DNA from: Chryseobacterium glaciei | GTDB taxonomy: Bacteria > Bacteroidota > Bacteroidia > Flavobacteriales > Weeksellaceae | DNA: 64,000 bases | Direction of reading: 5' to 3' | NCBI RefSeq assembly: GCF_001648155.1 | Contig: NZ_CP015199.1 | Span: 4,163,001-4,227,000 of the forward strand | In this document: positions 25,950-34,950 of the stretch, piece by piece | Numbering within the stretch: position 1 is the first letter of the stretch | Layout of the letters: each line of letters starts with the position of its first letter | The notes under the pieces: generated by a model | Databases searched by the model: none | What the model was told of the DNA's origin: nothing | The model's input: the letters and a program-made list of their open reading frames with translations, nothing else | Translations under genes and position numbers: made by a program

Positions 25950-27665
25950 ATGACAACATTAGAAAAAGCAAAACTTTGGTTAAGTGACACATTCGATAAT
26001 GAAACAAGAGACGCTGTTCAATCATTAATTGACAGCAATTCGCCTGATTTAGAAGACTCTTTTTATAGAGAATTAGAGTTTGGAACAGGAGGGATGCGCG
26101 GAATTATGGGTGTCGGAACCAATCGTTTAAATAAATATACGTTAGGTCAAGCAACACAGGGACTTGCGAATTATATGTTAACGCAATTTCCTAATGAAGA
26201 AATCAAAGTTGCGATTGCTTATGACGTGCGTCACAATTCAAAAGAATTTGGAAAATTGGTTGCTGATGTTTTAACGGCGAACGGAATAAAAGTGCTTCTT
26301 TTTAAAGATCACAGACCGACTCCAGAATTGTCTTTCACGGTTCGTGATAAGAAATGTAATGGAGGAATTGTATTAACGGCTTCTCACAATCCGCCTGAAT
26401 ATAACGGTTACAAAGTATATTGGAATGACGGTGCGCAAATCGTTCCGCCACATGACGAGGCGATTATTAATGAAGTATATTCTGTAAAATTTGATGAAAT
26501 TAAATTCGAAGGAAACGATGATTTAATTGAATGGATTGGGCCGGAACAAGACGATGTTTACATTGATGCTTGTATCGAAAACTCTACGTATCAGAACGTT
26601 GGAAAAGAAAATTTAAACATAGTTTTCACTTCAATCCACGGAACGACTTATACAACGGTTCCTAAAGCTTTAGAAAAAGCAGGTTTCAAAAAGATCGATC
26701 TTGTTAAGGAGCAGATGATTCCGAGCGGAAATTTCACAACGGTAGAATCCCCAAATCCTGAAGAGCCTGCAGCGTTGGAAATGGCAATGGATTTAGCAAA
26801 AATTACTAATGCAGACATCGTTATCGGAACAGATCCTGATGGCGACAGATTAGGAATTGCTGTTAGAAATCTTGAAGGAAAAATGCAGTTATTGAATGGT
26901 AATCAGACAAATACGATTCTTACCTACTATATTTTAAATGAATGGAGAAAATTAGATAAAATCACAGGTTCTGAATTTATCGGTTCTACGATCGTAACTT
27001 CAGATATTTTCTTTGATATTGCTCAGAAATTCGGTGTTCAATGTAAATCTGGACTTACAGGTTTCAAATGGATCGGAAAAATGATCCGTGAAGCAGAAGG
27101 AAAAGAAAAATTCATTTGTGGTGGTGAAGAAAGTTTTGGTTTTATGACGGGAGATTTCGTTCGCGATAAAGATTCTTGTGGAAGTATCCTTGTTGCGTGT
27201 GAGATTGCTGCATGGTGTAAAGCCAATGGTAGAACGATGTATCAATATTTAATCGAGATTTATCAGGAAGTAGGAATGTACTATGAGGGGTTGGTAAATC
27301 TTGTAAGAAAAGGTAGAGACGGAGCTGAAGAAATTCAGAATATGATGAAAAACTTCCGTGAAAATCCTCCTAAAGAATTAGCAGGTTCGCTGGTTGAAGA
27401 AGTAAAGGATTTTAAAGAGCAGACTAATTTTGTCGTTTCCAAAAACGAAAAATTGATGATGAACGAAATTCCAAAATCTAACGTATTAATTTATTATACT
27501 CAGGACGGAACAAAAGTTTGTGTAAGACCTTCTGGTACAGAACCTAAGATCAAGTTTTATATTTCAGTAAAAGACAGTATTAATTCTGAAGCAGATTTCA
27601 AGAAAAAACTGGAAAGTTTGGAAGAAAAAATTCAGGAAGTAAAAAAAGATTTGAAGCTGGATTAA
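25950..27665 (+). CDS. Phospho-sugar mutase (phosphoglucomutase/phosphomannomutase)
   Basis: A 571-residue alpha-D-phosphohexomutase moving phosphate between C1 and C6 of glucose or mannose. The active-site serine loop TASHNPPEYNGYK is at about 144-156, the metal-binding loop DPDGDRLGIAV at about 299-309, the sugar-binding GGEESFGFMTGDFVRDKD and the phosphate-binding RPSGTEPKIKFY near the C-terminus. The EESFG sugar-specificity loop permits both substrates, so PGM/PMM is not resolved. It supplies sugar phosphates for the surrounding envelope genes. A lipoprotein gene follows after 19 bases. Confidence 0.95.
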   Translation: MTTLEKAKLWLSDTFDNETRDAVQSLIDSNSPDLEDSFYRELEFGTGGMRGIMGVGTNRLNKYTLGQATQGLANYMLTQFPNEEIKVAIAYDVRHNSKEFGKLVADVLTANGIKVLLFKDHRPTPELSFTVRDKKCNGGIVLTASHNPPEYNGYKVYWNDGAQIVPPHDEAIINEVYSVKFDEIKFEGNDDLIEWIGPEQDDVYIDACIENSTYQNVGKENLNIVFTSIHGTTYTTVPKALEKAGFKKIDLVKEQMIPSGNFTTVESPNPEEPAALEMAMDLAKITNADIVIGTDPDGDRLGIAVRNLEGKMQLLNGNQTNTILTYYILNEWRKLDKITGSEFIGSTIVTSDIFFDIAQKFGVQCKSGLTGFKWIGKMIREAEGKEKFICGGEESFGFMTGDFVRDKDSCGSILVACEIAAWCKANGRTMYQYLIEIYQEVGMYYEGLVNLVRKGRDGAEEIQNMMKNFRENPPKELAGSLVEEVKDFKEQTNFVVSKNEKLMMNEIPKSNVLIYYTQDGTKVCVRPSGTEPKIKFYISVKDSINSEADFKKKLESLEEKIQEVKKDLKLD

Positions 27666-27684
27666 TTTTCCAATATCAGAATTA

Positions 27685-28593
27685 ATGATAAAAAAGAGTT
27701 TAGTAATTTTTATTCTGTGTATTTCTTTGTTTTCCTGTAAAAAAGAGGTGTCAAAAACTTCTGAAATAAAACAGGAAAATGATTCTATTGCAAAAGTAGA
27801 AACAAAAGGAGATCTGTACAAACCTATTGATACTGCATGTTCTTCTCAAAATAAAACGGAGGATTATATTGCTGCACTTCAATGGTATCAGACAAAAACA
27901 GAAAAAGAAATTGCTAAAAACTCACCGGAACAGAATGATAAATTATACGAAGATTATGTAAAAATTCGTAATAAATATATCGGTTGTCTCAGTAATACAC
28001 TTGGTGATATTTTGGAAAAATATGTCAATTATTATGATTCTGAAAGCGAAAGCTATAAGTTTCCTGAAAACATAAAGAAACTTACAGCCGAGTTTAAAAA
28101 AGGAGGTCTTGAATTCAGAGAAGTAGGAGAAGGGTACACCGAAATTTGGTCGAAACCGGATCATTATTATTCTGTTTTTAAAAATAAAGTAACTCCTGAT
28201 TATGAAGCATATATCTCTCAGACTGCAAAAGAAAACGAGGGGAATTATGCTGCCGATGCAGGTTTAATGATTACTTGGAAAGAATTGGGCGACCGATTGA
28301 TCTTTTGGGAGAATTTTATTAATAAATATCCTAAAAGTCCTTTAATTTCCAGAGTGAAAGAGGATTATAATAATTATCTGTACGATTATCTGTTTGGAAT
28401 GGACAATACACCGACTTATGAAAACTCAGACGGAAAATTGTACGATGAAAACAAGGCGGAATTCAACAGAATGATTAAAAAGTATCCAAATTCGTATATT
28501 GCAAAAAAAGCACAGGAGCTTTTGAATCTTTTTGATTCTAAAACTCCGACAGAACAAATTCGTGAGAAAATAAATATCGAGAGAAAATATTAG
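27685..28593 (+). CDS. Hypothetical lipoprotein
   Basis: A 302-residue lipoprotein with lipobox LFSC (Cys 18). After a Lys/Glu-rich linker, the mature part is predominantly helical and Tyr-rich, with YGDRLIFWENFINKYPKSPLI-like and YPNSYIAKKAQELLNLF segments resembling TPR/Sel1-type solenoids. I do not recognise the family. It lies between the phosphosugar mutase and an aminotransferase with short gaps, so it may belong to a loose operon. Confidence 0.6.
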   Translation: MIKKSLVIFILCISLFSCKKEVSKTSEIKQENDSIAKVETKGDLYKPIDTACSSQNKTEDYIAALQWYQTKTEKEIAKNSPEQNDKLYEDYVKIRNKYIGCLSNTLGDILEKYVNYYDSESESYKFPENIKKLTAEFKKGGLEFREVGEGYTEIWSKPDHYYSVFKNKVTPDYEAYISQTAKENEGNYAADAGLMITWKELGDRLIFWENFINKYPKSPLISRVKEDYNNYLYDYLFGMDNTPTYENSDGKLYDENKAEFNRMIKKYPNSYIAKKAQELLNLFDSKTPTEQIREKINIERKY

Positions 28594-28614
28594 TAAATTT
28601 TAAATAAAAATAAA

Positions 28615-29868
28615 GTGAAAGTTTCAAAATTAGCGGCGAACCTGATTGGTTCTGAAATTGTAAAAATTGGTAATGAAGTAAATGATTTAAAGGCAAAAGG
28701 AGCGGAAATAGCCAATCTTACCATTGGTGACCTGAATTCTAATATCTACCCGATACCTACAAAGTTGAAGGAAGAAGTTCAGAAAGCATATCAGAACAAT
28801 CTGACAAACTATCCGCCGGCAAATGGACTTTTATCTTTAAGAAATGAAGTTTCTAAAGACTTGAAAACGAGATGGAATCTTGACTATAATGCTAATGATA
28901 TTTTAATCACGGCAGGTTCAAGACCTTTGATTTATGCGGTTTACAAAACGATCGTAGACGAAGGAGATAAAGTGGTTTATCCAACACCATCTTGGAACAA
29001 TAATCACTATGCTTACCTTACTTCGGCTGACGCTATTGAGGTAAAAACAACTCAGGAAAATAATTTTCTTCCGACTGCGGACGATTTAAGACCACATTTA
29101 GAAGGAGCAGTTTTGGTAGCTCTTTGTTCACCATTGAATCCTACAGGAACAATGTTTACAGAAGAACAACTTTCTGAAATCTGTGAATTGATTTTAGCTG
29201 AAAACAAAAAAAGAGGCGAAGACGAAAAGCCGTTATATTTAATGTATGACCAAATTTATTCTAACCTTACTTTTGGAGCAAAACATTTCGATCCGGTTTC
29301 TCTTTTCCCTGAAATGAGAGAATATACGATCTATATCGACGGTATTTCTAAGTGTTTGGCAGCAACTGGAGTTCGTGTTGGTTGGGGATTCGGTTCGGCT
29401 CATATTATTGATAAAATGAAGGCTCTTCTGACTCACGTTGGAGCTTGGGCACCAAAACCGGAGCAGGAAGCTACTGCAAAATATTTCGAAAATCCAGAGG
29501 ATGTAAATACTTTCGTTGATGATTTCAAAGGAAAGCTTGAAGCGAGTTTAAAGGTTCTTCACCAGGGAATCCAAGATCTAAAAGGTAAAGGATTGGCTGT
29601 AGAAAGTATTGAACCAATGGGTGCGCTTTACCTTACAATTAAATTAGATTATATCGGAAAAACAAAACCTGACGGAACTGTTATCGAAAATTCTTCAGAC
29701 TTAGTATTTTACCTGATTAATGAAGCTGGAGTTGCTTTAGTGCCGTTTTCAGCGTTCGGAGAAGAAAAATCTGAGCCTTGGTTCCGTGCTTCCGTTGGAG
29801 GACTGCCTATCGAAGAAATTTCAGGTATGATGCCTAAATTGGAAAATGCTTTAAACAAATTAAAGTAA
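28615..29868 (+). CDS. Class I/II pyridoxal-phosphate aminotransferase
   Basis: A 417-residue fold-type I PLP enzyme resembling aspartate-type aminotransferases. The Schiff-base lysine lies in IDGISKCLAATGVRVGWGFG (about 241-260), with the Arg of the carboxylate-binding site. The N-terminal NLTIGDLNSNIYPIP and SPLNPTGTMFTEEQL are also family typical. The start is GTG. No partner enzyme is adjacent and the amino acid specificity cannot be assigned. A palindromic repeat follows 12 bases after the stop. Confidence 0.88.
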   Translation: MKVSKLAANLIGSEIVKIGNEVNDLKAKGAEIANLTIGDLNSNIYPIPTKLKEEVQKAYQNNLTNYPPANGLLSLRNEVSKDLKTRWNLDYNANDILITAGSRPLIYAVYKTIVDEGDKVVYPTPSWNNNHYAYLTSADAIEVKTTQENNFLPTADDLRPHLEGAVLVALCSPLNPTGTMFTEEQLSEICELILAENKKRGEDEKPLYLMYDQIYSNLTFGAKHFDPVSLFPEMREYTIYIDGISKCLAATGVRVGWGFGSAHIIDKMKALLTHVGAWAPKPEQEATAKYFENPEDVNTFVDDFKGKLEASLKVLHQGIQDLKGKGLAVESIEPMGALYLTIKLDYIGKTKPDGTVIENSSDLVFYLINEAGVALVPFSAFGEEKSEPWFRASVGGLPIEEISGMMPKLENALNKLK

Positions 29869-29880
29869 TTTCATATAAAT

Positions 29881-29979
29881 AAATGCTTCGACTAAGTTCA
29901 GCATGATGTCGCTAAAATTTACCGTTAAATTAGAACAGTTAGTATTAGAGATGTCATGCTGAGCAGAGTCGAAGCATTT
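29881..29979. repeat. Dispersed inverted repeat, copy 2
   Basis: Arms 29881-29906 and 29954-29979 (AAATGCTTCGACT...) pair with 3 mismatches. The segment 29934-29957 is the exact reverse complement of 6496-6519 in copy 1. Confidence 0.85.
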
Positions 29980-30012
29980 TGATAATTAGCAATCAGAATC
30001 AGCAGATTATTA

Positions 30013-30603
30013 ATGAAATTTCCAAAAAAATCTTTTTTAGAAACTAAACTTCTTAGCTATTCAACATTAGGAATTATTATTTTGGTAATTCTAAGTGTTT
30101 GGCTTTCAGGAACAGGTTCTCATAGATCTTTATTTCTAAATTCTATTTTGTCAACTTCAATTTTGGCTGGTGCATTTTTTCTTTTCATCAGTTTGGGATT
30201 GTATTATGGATTGAAATTAAAAGATAATATTGGAAATGTTTTAAATCATGAAAGAATAAAAAAGGTTTCAGACAAAACACCAACAATTGATGGTTTTGAC
30301 TTCGATCCTCCTGATATTGGAGACGGAATTGGGGGAATTATAATTTCAATCATTGTTTGGTTCTTGTTTTCAATTATTATTACATTTTTATTTTATATTC
30401 TCGGAGTTTTCTTTTGGGCTGTAATTTTATTATTCATAGCAATGTTATATTGGATTTTTTTCCGAGCTTTACGTTTGGTATTTAAAAATTCAAGGCATTG
30501 TAAAGGAGATTTATTAAAAAGTTTAGCATTTGGATTTTTTTATTCATTTCTTTACATTTCATGGATTTACGGAATTATCTTTTTAGCTAATTATTTAAAT
30601 TAA
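30013..30603 (+). CDS. Hypothetical polytopic membrane protein
   Basis: A 196-residue protein with hydrophobic segments at about 17-35, 43-70, 112-152 (probably two helices) and 170-192. A glycine-rich loop reading FDFDPPDIGDGIGGII precedes the third segment. No catalytic motif is evident and I do not recognise the family. It sits between the repeat and kdsB, with a 39-base gap before kdsB. Confidence 0.55.
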   Translation: MKFPKKSFLETKLLSYSTLGIIILVILSVWLSGTGSHRSLFLNSILSTSILAGAFFLFISLGLYYGLKLKDNIGNVLNHERIKKVSDKTPTIDGFDFDPPDIGDGIGGIIISIIVWFLFSIIITFLFYILGVFFWAVILLFIAMLYWIFFRALRLVFKNSRHCKGDLLKSLAFGFFYSFLYISWIYGIIFLANYLN

Positions 30604-30642
30604 AAGAAACTCATAATTAACAACTTATAACGATTTTACCTT

Positions 30643-31371
30643 ATGAAAATCATCGCTGTTATTCCTGCACGTTACGAAGCAAGCCGTTTTCCCGGAAAAT
30701 TAATGCAGATTTTAGGCGAGAAAACTGTAATTACAACAACGTACAAAAATGTTGTTGAAACAGGTTTGTTCGACGAAGTTTTTGTTGCCACCGATTCTGA
30801 AATTATTTTTAATGAAATTGAAAATAACGGCGGAAAAGCTGTCATGACAGGACAACACGAAACAGGAAGCGATAGAATTGCAGAAGCCGTACAAGATATT
30901 GATTGTGATATCGTTATCAATGTTCAGGGTGACGAACCGTTTCTTAAATTAGAGCCTTTAAAACAATTAATTGAAGTTTTTAGAGAAGATGAAAATCAGG
31001 AAATCTCTTTAGCTTCATTAAAAATACAACTGACTGAAAAAGAAGAGATCGAAAATCAAAATAACGTGAAAGTTATTACAGATAACAGTGGTTTTGCCTT
31101 GTATTTCAGCCGTTCCGTGATTCCTTTTCACAGGGAGATTTCTTATGATGTAAAATATTTTAAACATATTGGCGTATATGCTTTCAGAAAACATGCTTTA
31201 CTTCAGTTTTCAAAATTAGAAATGAAACCGTTGGAAATATCAGAAAAGATAGAATGCATCCGTTATTTAGAATATGGTATGAAAATCAAGATGATAGAAA
31301 CCAATTTTGTCGGAGTTGGAATTGATACACCGGAAGATCTTGAGAAAGCCAGAAAAATAATATCAGAATAA
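30643..31371 (+). CDS. kdsB: 3-deoxy-manno-octulosonate cytidylyltransferase
   Basis: A 242-residue cytidylyltransferase that activates KDO as CMP-KDO for lipid A core assembly. Features are [15 protein letters not shown] at 5-19 (nucleotide loop), [18 protein letters not shown] (about 91-100, with metal-binding Asp), and the C-terminal [14 protein letters not shown]. It is cytoplasmic. kdsA, which acts upstream in the same pathway, lies 22 kb away, so KDO synthesis genes are not clustered here. Confidence 0.95.
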   Translation: MKIIAVIPARYEASRFPGKLMQILGEKTVITTTYKNVVETGLFDEVFVATDSEIIFNEIENNGGKAVMTGQHETGSDRIAEAVQDIDCDIVINVQGDEPFLKLEPLKQLIEVFREDENQEISLASLKIQLTEKEEIENQNNVKVITDNSGFALYFSRSVIPFHREISYDVKYFKHIGVYAFRKHALLQFSKLEMKPLEISEKIECIRYLEYGMKIKMIETNFVGVGIDTPEDLEKARKIISE

Positions 31372-31416
31372 TTGGTAAATTACTAGATTGATACACTGGT
31401 AAATTATTTAAAGCCT

Positions 31417-31424
31417 TATATTTG
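31417..31424 (+). promoter_or_regulatory. -7 promoter element (TATATTTG)
   Basis: Exact TAnnTTTG 18 bases before the ATG at 31443. Confidence 0.6.
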
Positions 31425-31442
31425 AATTTATAAATTGAATTA

Positions 31443-32105
31443 ATGAAGAAATTACTTTTAGTATTCGTCCTGATTTATTCGCAAACTTTTTTTGCACAGA
31501 CGGCAAAGGAAATCATAGAAAAAAACATCGAATTATCCGGAGGATTAACCAATTGGAAACTGTTAAATTCAGTATTACTTCAGGGAAAAGTAGTCTTAGG
31601 AATTAAAGACGAATATCCGATTAAAATTTTTCAGGAGCGTCCGAATCTTACCAAAACCGTTCTTACAATAAACAATAAAGAAACAGCCATTGAAGGCTAC
31701 GACGGAAACAAAGGGTATGCAATGAACTATGCAACCAACAAAGTTCAGGAATATCCGAATTATGTGCCCGAAAGTTTCGATAACGATTTCATAGACTGGG
31801 AAAATAAAGGTTTTGATGCAAAATATTTAGGAAAAGAAAAAGTCGGAGAAATTTACTGTCATAAAGTTGAATTGACGAAAAACGTAAATAAAAATTACTA
31901 TTATTTCGACACCAAAACATACATGCTTTTGAAAGAAATCAAGAAAGATGAAACAGTAAGCTACTCTGATTATAAGAAAGTTGGAAACCTGGTAATGCCT
32001 TTCAGAATAGAATCCTCAAGCGCGAAAAAAGACGGAGATTATGTAATGTTAATCAATAAAATTGACATCAATAAAGTATTTCCTACGAATATTTTTAAGT
32101 TTTAA
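31443..32105 (+). CDS. Secreted LolA-like outer-membrane-associated protein
   Basis: A 220-residue exported protein with a signal peptide (MKKLLLVFVLIYSQTFFA), then a beta-rich domain. It starts EIIEKNIELSGGLTNWKLLNSVLLQGKV and includes paired strands ending in YFDTKTYMLLKEIKK and VMPFRIESSSA. The layout is that of the LolA-like half-barrel proteins common in Bacteroidota (outer-membrane lipoprotein-sorting protein relatives). Function is unverified. It is in an operon with the glutathione peroxidase gene 24 bases on. Confidence 0.6.
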   Translation: MKKLLLVFVLIYSQTFFAQTAKEIIEKNIELSGGLTNWKLLNSVLLQGKVVLGIKDEYPIKIFQERPNLTKTVLTINNKETAIEGYDGNKGYAMNYATNKVQEYPNYVPESFDNDFIDWENKGFDAKYLGKEKVGEIYCHKVELTKNVNKNYYYFDTKTYMLLKEIKKDETVSYSDYKKVGNLVMPFRIESSSAKKDGDYVMLINKIDINKVFPTNIFKF

Positions 32106-32129
32106 TTAAAGAAAATAAAATATACTAAA

Positions 32130-32708
32130 ATGAAAAAGGTTTTCTTATTGATGCTTTCTTTCGTAGCATTTCTACAAAGTTGCACCAACCAAAAAAGTGA
32201 ATTGTCTAAAACTAAAACCAACGAACTTATGGGAAAAACAATATACGATTTCAAAGTTAACGCTCTGGAAGAAGGTAAAGAGATCAACTTTGCAGATTTC
32301 AAAGGAAAGAAAATCCTTATCGTAAATACAGCTTCAGAATGCGGATTTACTCCACAATATGCTGATCTTGAGAAAGTTTATGAAGAATATAAAGATAAAT
32401 TGGTAATTGTAGGTTTCCCAGCAAACAATTTTGGAGGACAGGAACCAGGAACAAATACTGAGATCGGTGCTTTTTGTCAAAAAAATTATGGAGTAACATT
32501 TCCACTAGCTGCAAAAGTTTCAGTGAAAGGTGATGATACTGCACCAATATTTAAATATTTAACTGAAAAAGATTTAAACGGAGTAAAAAATACAACCATC
32601 CTTTGGAATTTTACAAAGTTTTTAATTGATGAAAACGGTAAATTGGTTGATAGTTTTATCAGTACTACAAAACCTACTGATCAGGCGATTACAAAATATT
32701 TGAAATAA
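32130..32708 (+). CDS. Glutathione peroxidase-like thiol peroxidase lipoprotein
   Basis: A 192-residue thiol peroxidase of the glutathione peroxidase family that removes hydroperoxides, here probably in the periplasm or at the outer membrane. There is a signal peptide and lipobox LQSC (Cys 18). The catalytic residues are Cys71 (NTASECGFTP), Gln104 (FPANNFGGQEP) and Trp159 (LWNFTKF). A resolving Cys occurs at 116 (GAFCQKNYG), as in thioredoxin-dependent members. It is therefore probably thioredoxin-like rather than glutathione dependent (inference). A terminator follows. Confidence 0.93.
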   Translation: MKKVFLLMLSFVAFLQSCTNQKSELSKTKTNELMGKTIYDFKVNALEEGKEINFADFKGKKILIVNTASECGFTPQYADLEKVYEEYKDKLVIVGFPANNFGGQEPGTNTEIGAFCQKNYGVTFPLAAKVSVKGDDTAPIFKYLTEKDLNGVKNTTILWNFTKFLIDENGKLVDSFISTTKPTDQAITKYLK

Positions 32709-32721
32709 GATTAAAAAAATA

Positions 32722-32729
32722 TATTTTTG
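32722..32729 (+). promoter_or_regulatory. -7 promoter element (TATTTTTG)
   Basis: Exact TAnnTTTG followed by C. It lies between the glutathione peroxidase stop and the hairpin, so transcripts for the TPR gene would begin within or before the hairpin. Confidence 0.45.
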
Positions 32730-32732
32730 CAG

Positions 32733-32760
32733 AGTGGATGTTTTTCATCCACTTTTTTTT
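32733..32760 (+). terminator. Terminator or attenuator hairpin
   Basis: Perfect 8-bp stem AGTGGATG (32733-32740) with 32746-32753, a T5 loop and a T-run of eight. It ends the peroxidase transcript and may attenuate a transcript from the promoter motif just upstream. Confidence 0.8.
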
Positions 32761-32772
32761 ATTTTTAAAACT

Positions 32773-33567
32773 ATGAAAAAACTATTAATCATTTTTATTT
32801 TGATTTTTTCTATTAAAGGGTTTTCACAAGACAGCTATTTTTTAGGAAAAACAAATTATTGTACCCCTGAAAAAGCTGAATCAAAAAAGAATTTTGAGTT
32901 AGGTATAAAAGCACTTCAATATCCCGAGTTTTACGAAAAAGCAACTCGTATTCTTGTTTTGGCTACAGATAAAGATCCCAAATATTGTGATGCTTTTTTC
33001 TTGGCGGGATATCTTTTAAGATTACAGGACAAGCATGAGGATGCTATTGCATATTATTATGTTGCAGATAGTTTAGCACAAAATAAAGCGCCGATATTTA
33101 AACAGAATCTTGCAATTGAATTCATGAGATTTGGAAAAGCTGATGAAGCCAGAAAAAAATATGAAGAAATGGTAAAATATTTCCCAACAGATCCTGAAGG
33201 ATATTATGGAATTGCCAATACTTCTATAATGTTGGCTGATTACGATAAAGGACTTGAAAATCTAAAGAAAGCTGAAGACCTATATAAAAATACAGGTGGA
33301 ATGAAGGATGACGGAAAGTATATGTATGGAATGTTGTATAGTCTGAAAGGTAGCTATGAAGAGGCTTTACCTTATCTTGAAGATGTATATTCTACTTATA
33401 AAAAAGATGATAACTATTTGGCTCTTTATGCCTTATCTCAGATAAAAGTTGGGAAAAGTAAAAATGATGAAAAGCTTATCAAAAAAGCAAAAAATACTTA
33501 CGATAAAATAAAAGATAAGCCTATAGTTGAAGATATTTCTAAGAAATTAAAAGAAGAGTTTTCTTAA
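32773..33567 (+). CDS. Secreted tetratricopeptide-repeat protein
   Basis: A 264-residue exported protein. The start at ATG 32773 gives a signal peptide (MKKLLIIFILIFSIKGFS). The 13-codon upstream extension runs through the terminator and is rejected. The rest is a solenoid of TPR helix pairs, for example YCDAFFLAGYLLRLQDKHEDAIAYYYVADSLA (about 68-100) and GKYMYGMLYSLKGSYEEALPYLEDVY. It is a probable periplasmic scaffold. A palindromic repeat separates it from the convergent dehydrogenase gene. Confidence 0.8.
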   Translation: MKKLLIIFILIFSIKGFSQDSYFLGKTNYCTPEKAESKKNFELGIKALQYPEFYEKATRILVLATDKDPKYCDAFFLAGYLLRLQDKHEDAIAYYYVADSLAQNKAPIFKQNLAIEFMRFGKADEARKKYEEMVKYFPTDPEGYYGIANTSIMLADYDKGLENLKKAEDLYKNTGGMKDDGKYMYGMLYSLKGSYEEALPYLEDVYSTYKKDDNYLALYALSQIKVGKSKNDEKLIKKAKNTYDKIKDKPIVEDISKKLKEEFS

Positions 33568-33582
33568 ATTTTAAGCAATATA

Positions 33583-33668
33583 AAAAACTTCGACTCCGCT
33601 CAGCGTAACACATTCAAATTATACAAATAGTATTAGAAATGTTACGCTGAGCGGAGTCTAAGCGTTTT
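33583..33668. repeat. Dispersed inverted repeat, copy 3
   Basis: Perfect 19-bp arms at 33592-33610 and 33640-33658 (GACTCCGCTCAGCGTAACA). The loop carries a diverged form of the copy 1/copy 2 shared 24-mer (TAGTATTAGAAATGTTACGC). It lies between two convergent genes, where it would work as a terminator for both. Confidence 0.8.
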
Positions 33669-33671
33669 ATT

Positions 33672-34328
33672 CTACTCATTACTCTTCTCCGCAAAGCAAA
33701 AAATATTTCCCAACTTAATACTCGAATAGCCATTACTTTTTATTTTAGCAGAATTAATCATCGCTTTGGCTAAAATATCTGTCGGAAGCGGTTTCTGACT
33801 TTCCAAAAGCCCTAATTTATTCGCAAATTTTATAATTCTGCTTCCTAAAACTTCTCCGGTTCTTTCAGAATCTTTTCTTTCCAACATTCCGGGTTTGAAG
33901 ATTGTAATTTTATTGAAATGTAACTGTTTTACAGCTTCTTCGAGCTCTCCTTTCATTTTTGAATAGAAAATTTTAGACTTAGAATCGGCTCCGTAAGCGG
34001 AAACTAAAACGTAATCATCAACCTCATTTTCTTTCGCTGCTTTTGCAAATTCATATTGATAATCGAAATCGACTTTTCTTTGAGCCTCTTTGCTTCCTGC
34101 ACTTTTCAAAGTCGTTCCAAGACACGAAAAAGCAACATCACCTTTTACAGAATCCTTCCATTCATTAGGTTTTTCGAAATCAACGACATGAACTTTCAGT
34201 TTATTATCCTGAATATCAATAGGTTTTCTCACAAAAACATTTACTTCTTCAAAATCTTTATCGTTAAGTAACTGAGTTACCAAATCTTTTCCTGTAGCAC
34301 CTGTAGCGCCGATTACCAAAGCTTTCAT
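33672..34328 (-). CDS. NAD(P)-binding short-chain dehydrogenase-like protein
   Basis: A 218-residue Rossmann protein of the atypical SDR/NAD-dependent epimerase class. The nucleotide loop GATGATGKDLV is at 8-18. The active-site-like YSKMKGELEEAV (about 142-153) has the YxxxK spacing and follows LVSAYGADS. It resembles the HTATIP2/oxidoreductase branch. The substrate is unknown and the context gives no hint. Its 3' end abuts the palindromic repeat. Confidence 0.85.
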   Translation of the reverse strand: MKALVIGATGATGKDLVTQLLNDKDFEEVNVFVRKPIDIQDNKLKVHVVDFEKPNEWKDSVKGDVAFSCLGTTLKSAGSKEAQRKVDFDYQYEFAKAAKENEVDDYVLVSAYGADSKSKIFYSKMKGELEEAVKQLHFNKITIFKPGMLERKDSERTGEVLGSRIIKFANKLGLLESQKPLPTDILAKAMINSAKIKSNGYSSIKLGNIFCFAEKSNE

Positions 34329-34371
34329 ATTAAATATTTTAAGGTGGATGATGTTTCTTTCTTAAATTTAC

Positions 34372-34379
34372 TAAATTTG
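34372..34379 (+). promoter_or_regulatory. -7 promoter element (TAAATTTG)
   Basis: Exact TAnnTTTG, 51 bases before the start of the MmcQ/YjbR gene. Confidence 0.5.
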
Positions 34380-34430
34380 AAGCAAAGTAAAAAATATTAC
34401 TTATTACCCATTACTAATTACTCATAATTC

Positions 34431-34787
34431 ATGGATGCCAACGAAATACTAGATTATTGCCTAGCAAAAAAAGGAGTTACAGAAACTTTTCCTTTTGACA
34501 ATGAAACACTTGTGATGAAAGTAGGAACAAAAATGTTCTTATTAATGGGGCTCGAAAGACAGCCTTTAGGAATCAATGTAAAAACAGATCCCGAATGGAG
34601 TGCAGAGCTTCGCGAGCAGTATCCACAAATCACAGGCGCATTTCATATGAATAAAACGCATTGGAATTCGGTTTCAGTAGATGGATTAAAAAGAGATTTG
34701 ATTTTTAAATTAATAGACCATTCATATGATTTAGTATTTAAATCTTTAACTAAAAAGGCTCAAAGTGAAATTAATGATTTTACTTAA
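34431..34787 (+). CDS. MmcQ/YjbR family DNA-binding protein
   Basis: A 118-residue CyaY-like fold protein with the YjbR signatures FPFDNETLVMKVGTKMF and NKTHWNSVSVDG (about 77-88). Members have been suggested to bind DNA, but their role is not firmly known. It is monocistronic. Confidence 0.88.
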   Translation: MDANEILDYCLAKKGVTETFPFDNETLVMKVGTKMFLLMGLERQPLGINVKTDPEWSAELREQYPQITGAFHMNKTHWNSVSVDGLKRDLIFKLIDHSYDLVFKSLTKKAQSEINDFT

Positions 34788-34899
34788 AAACTATAAATAA
34801 TAGGAAATCCATTCATTAAAAAGAAATTAGTTGTTGATTATTAGGATTTTGAGTTTTTGTATTTAGTGAAAAAATAAATTTATTTTTTTTTAAAGGCAT

Positions 34900-34907
34900 T
34901 AAATTTG
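34900..34907 (+). promoter_or_regulatory. -7 promoter element (TAAATTTG)
   Basis: Exact TAnnTTTG, 43 bases before the start codon of the lipoprotein gene at 34951. Confidence 0.55.
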
Positions 34908-34950
34908 TTATTAATTGCTTTAAAACAATATTCATAAAAAATAAATACAA

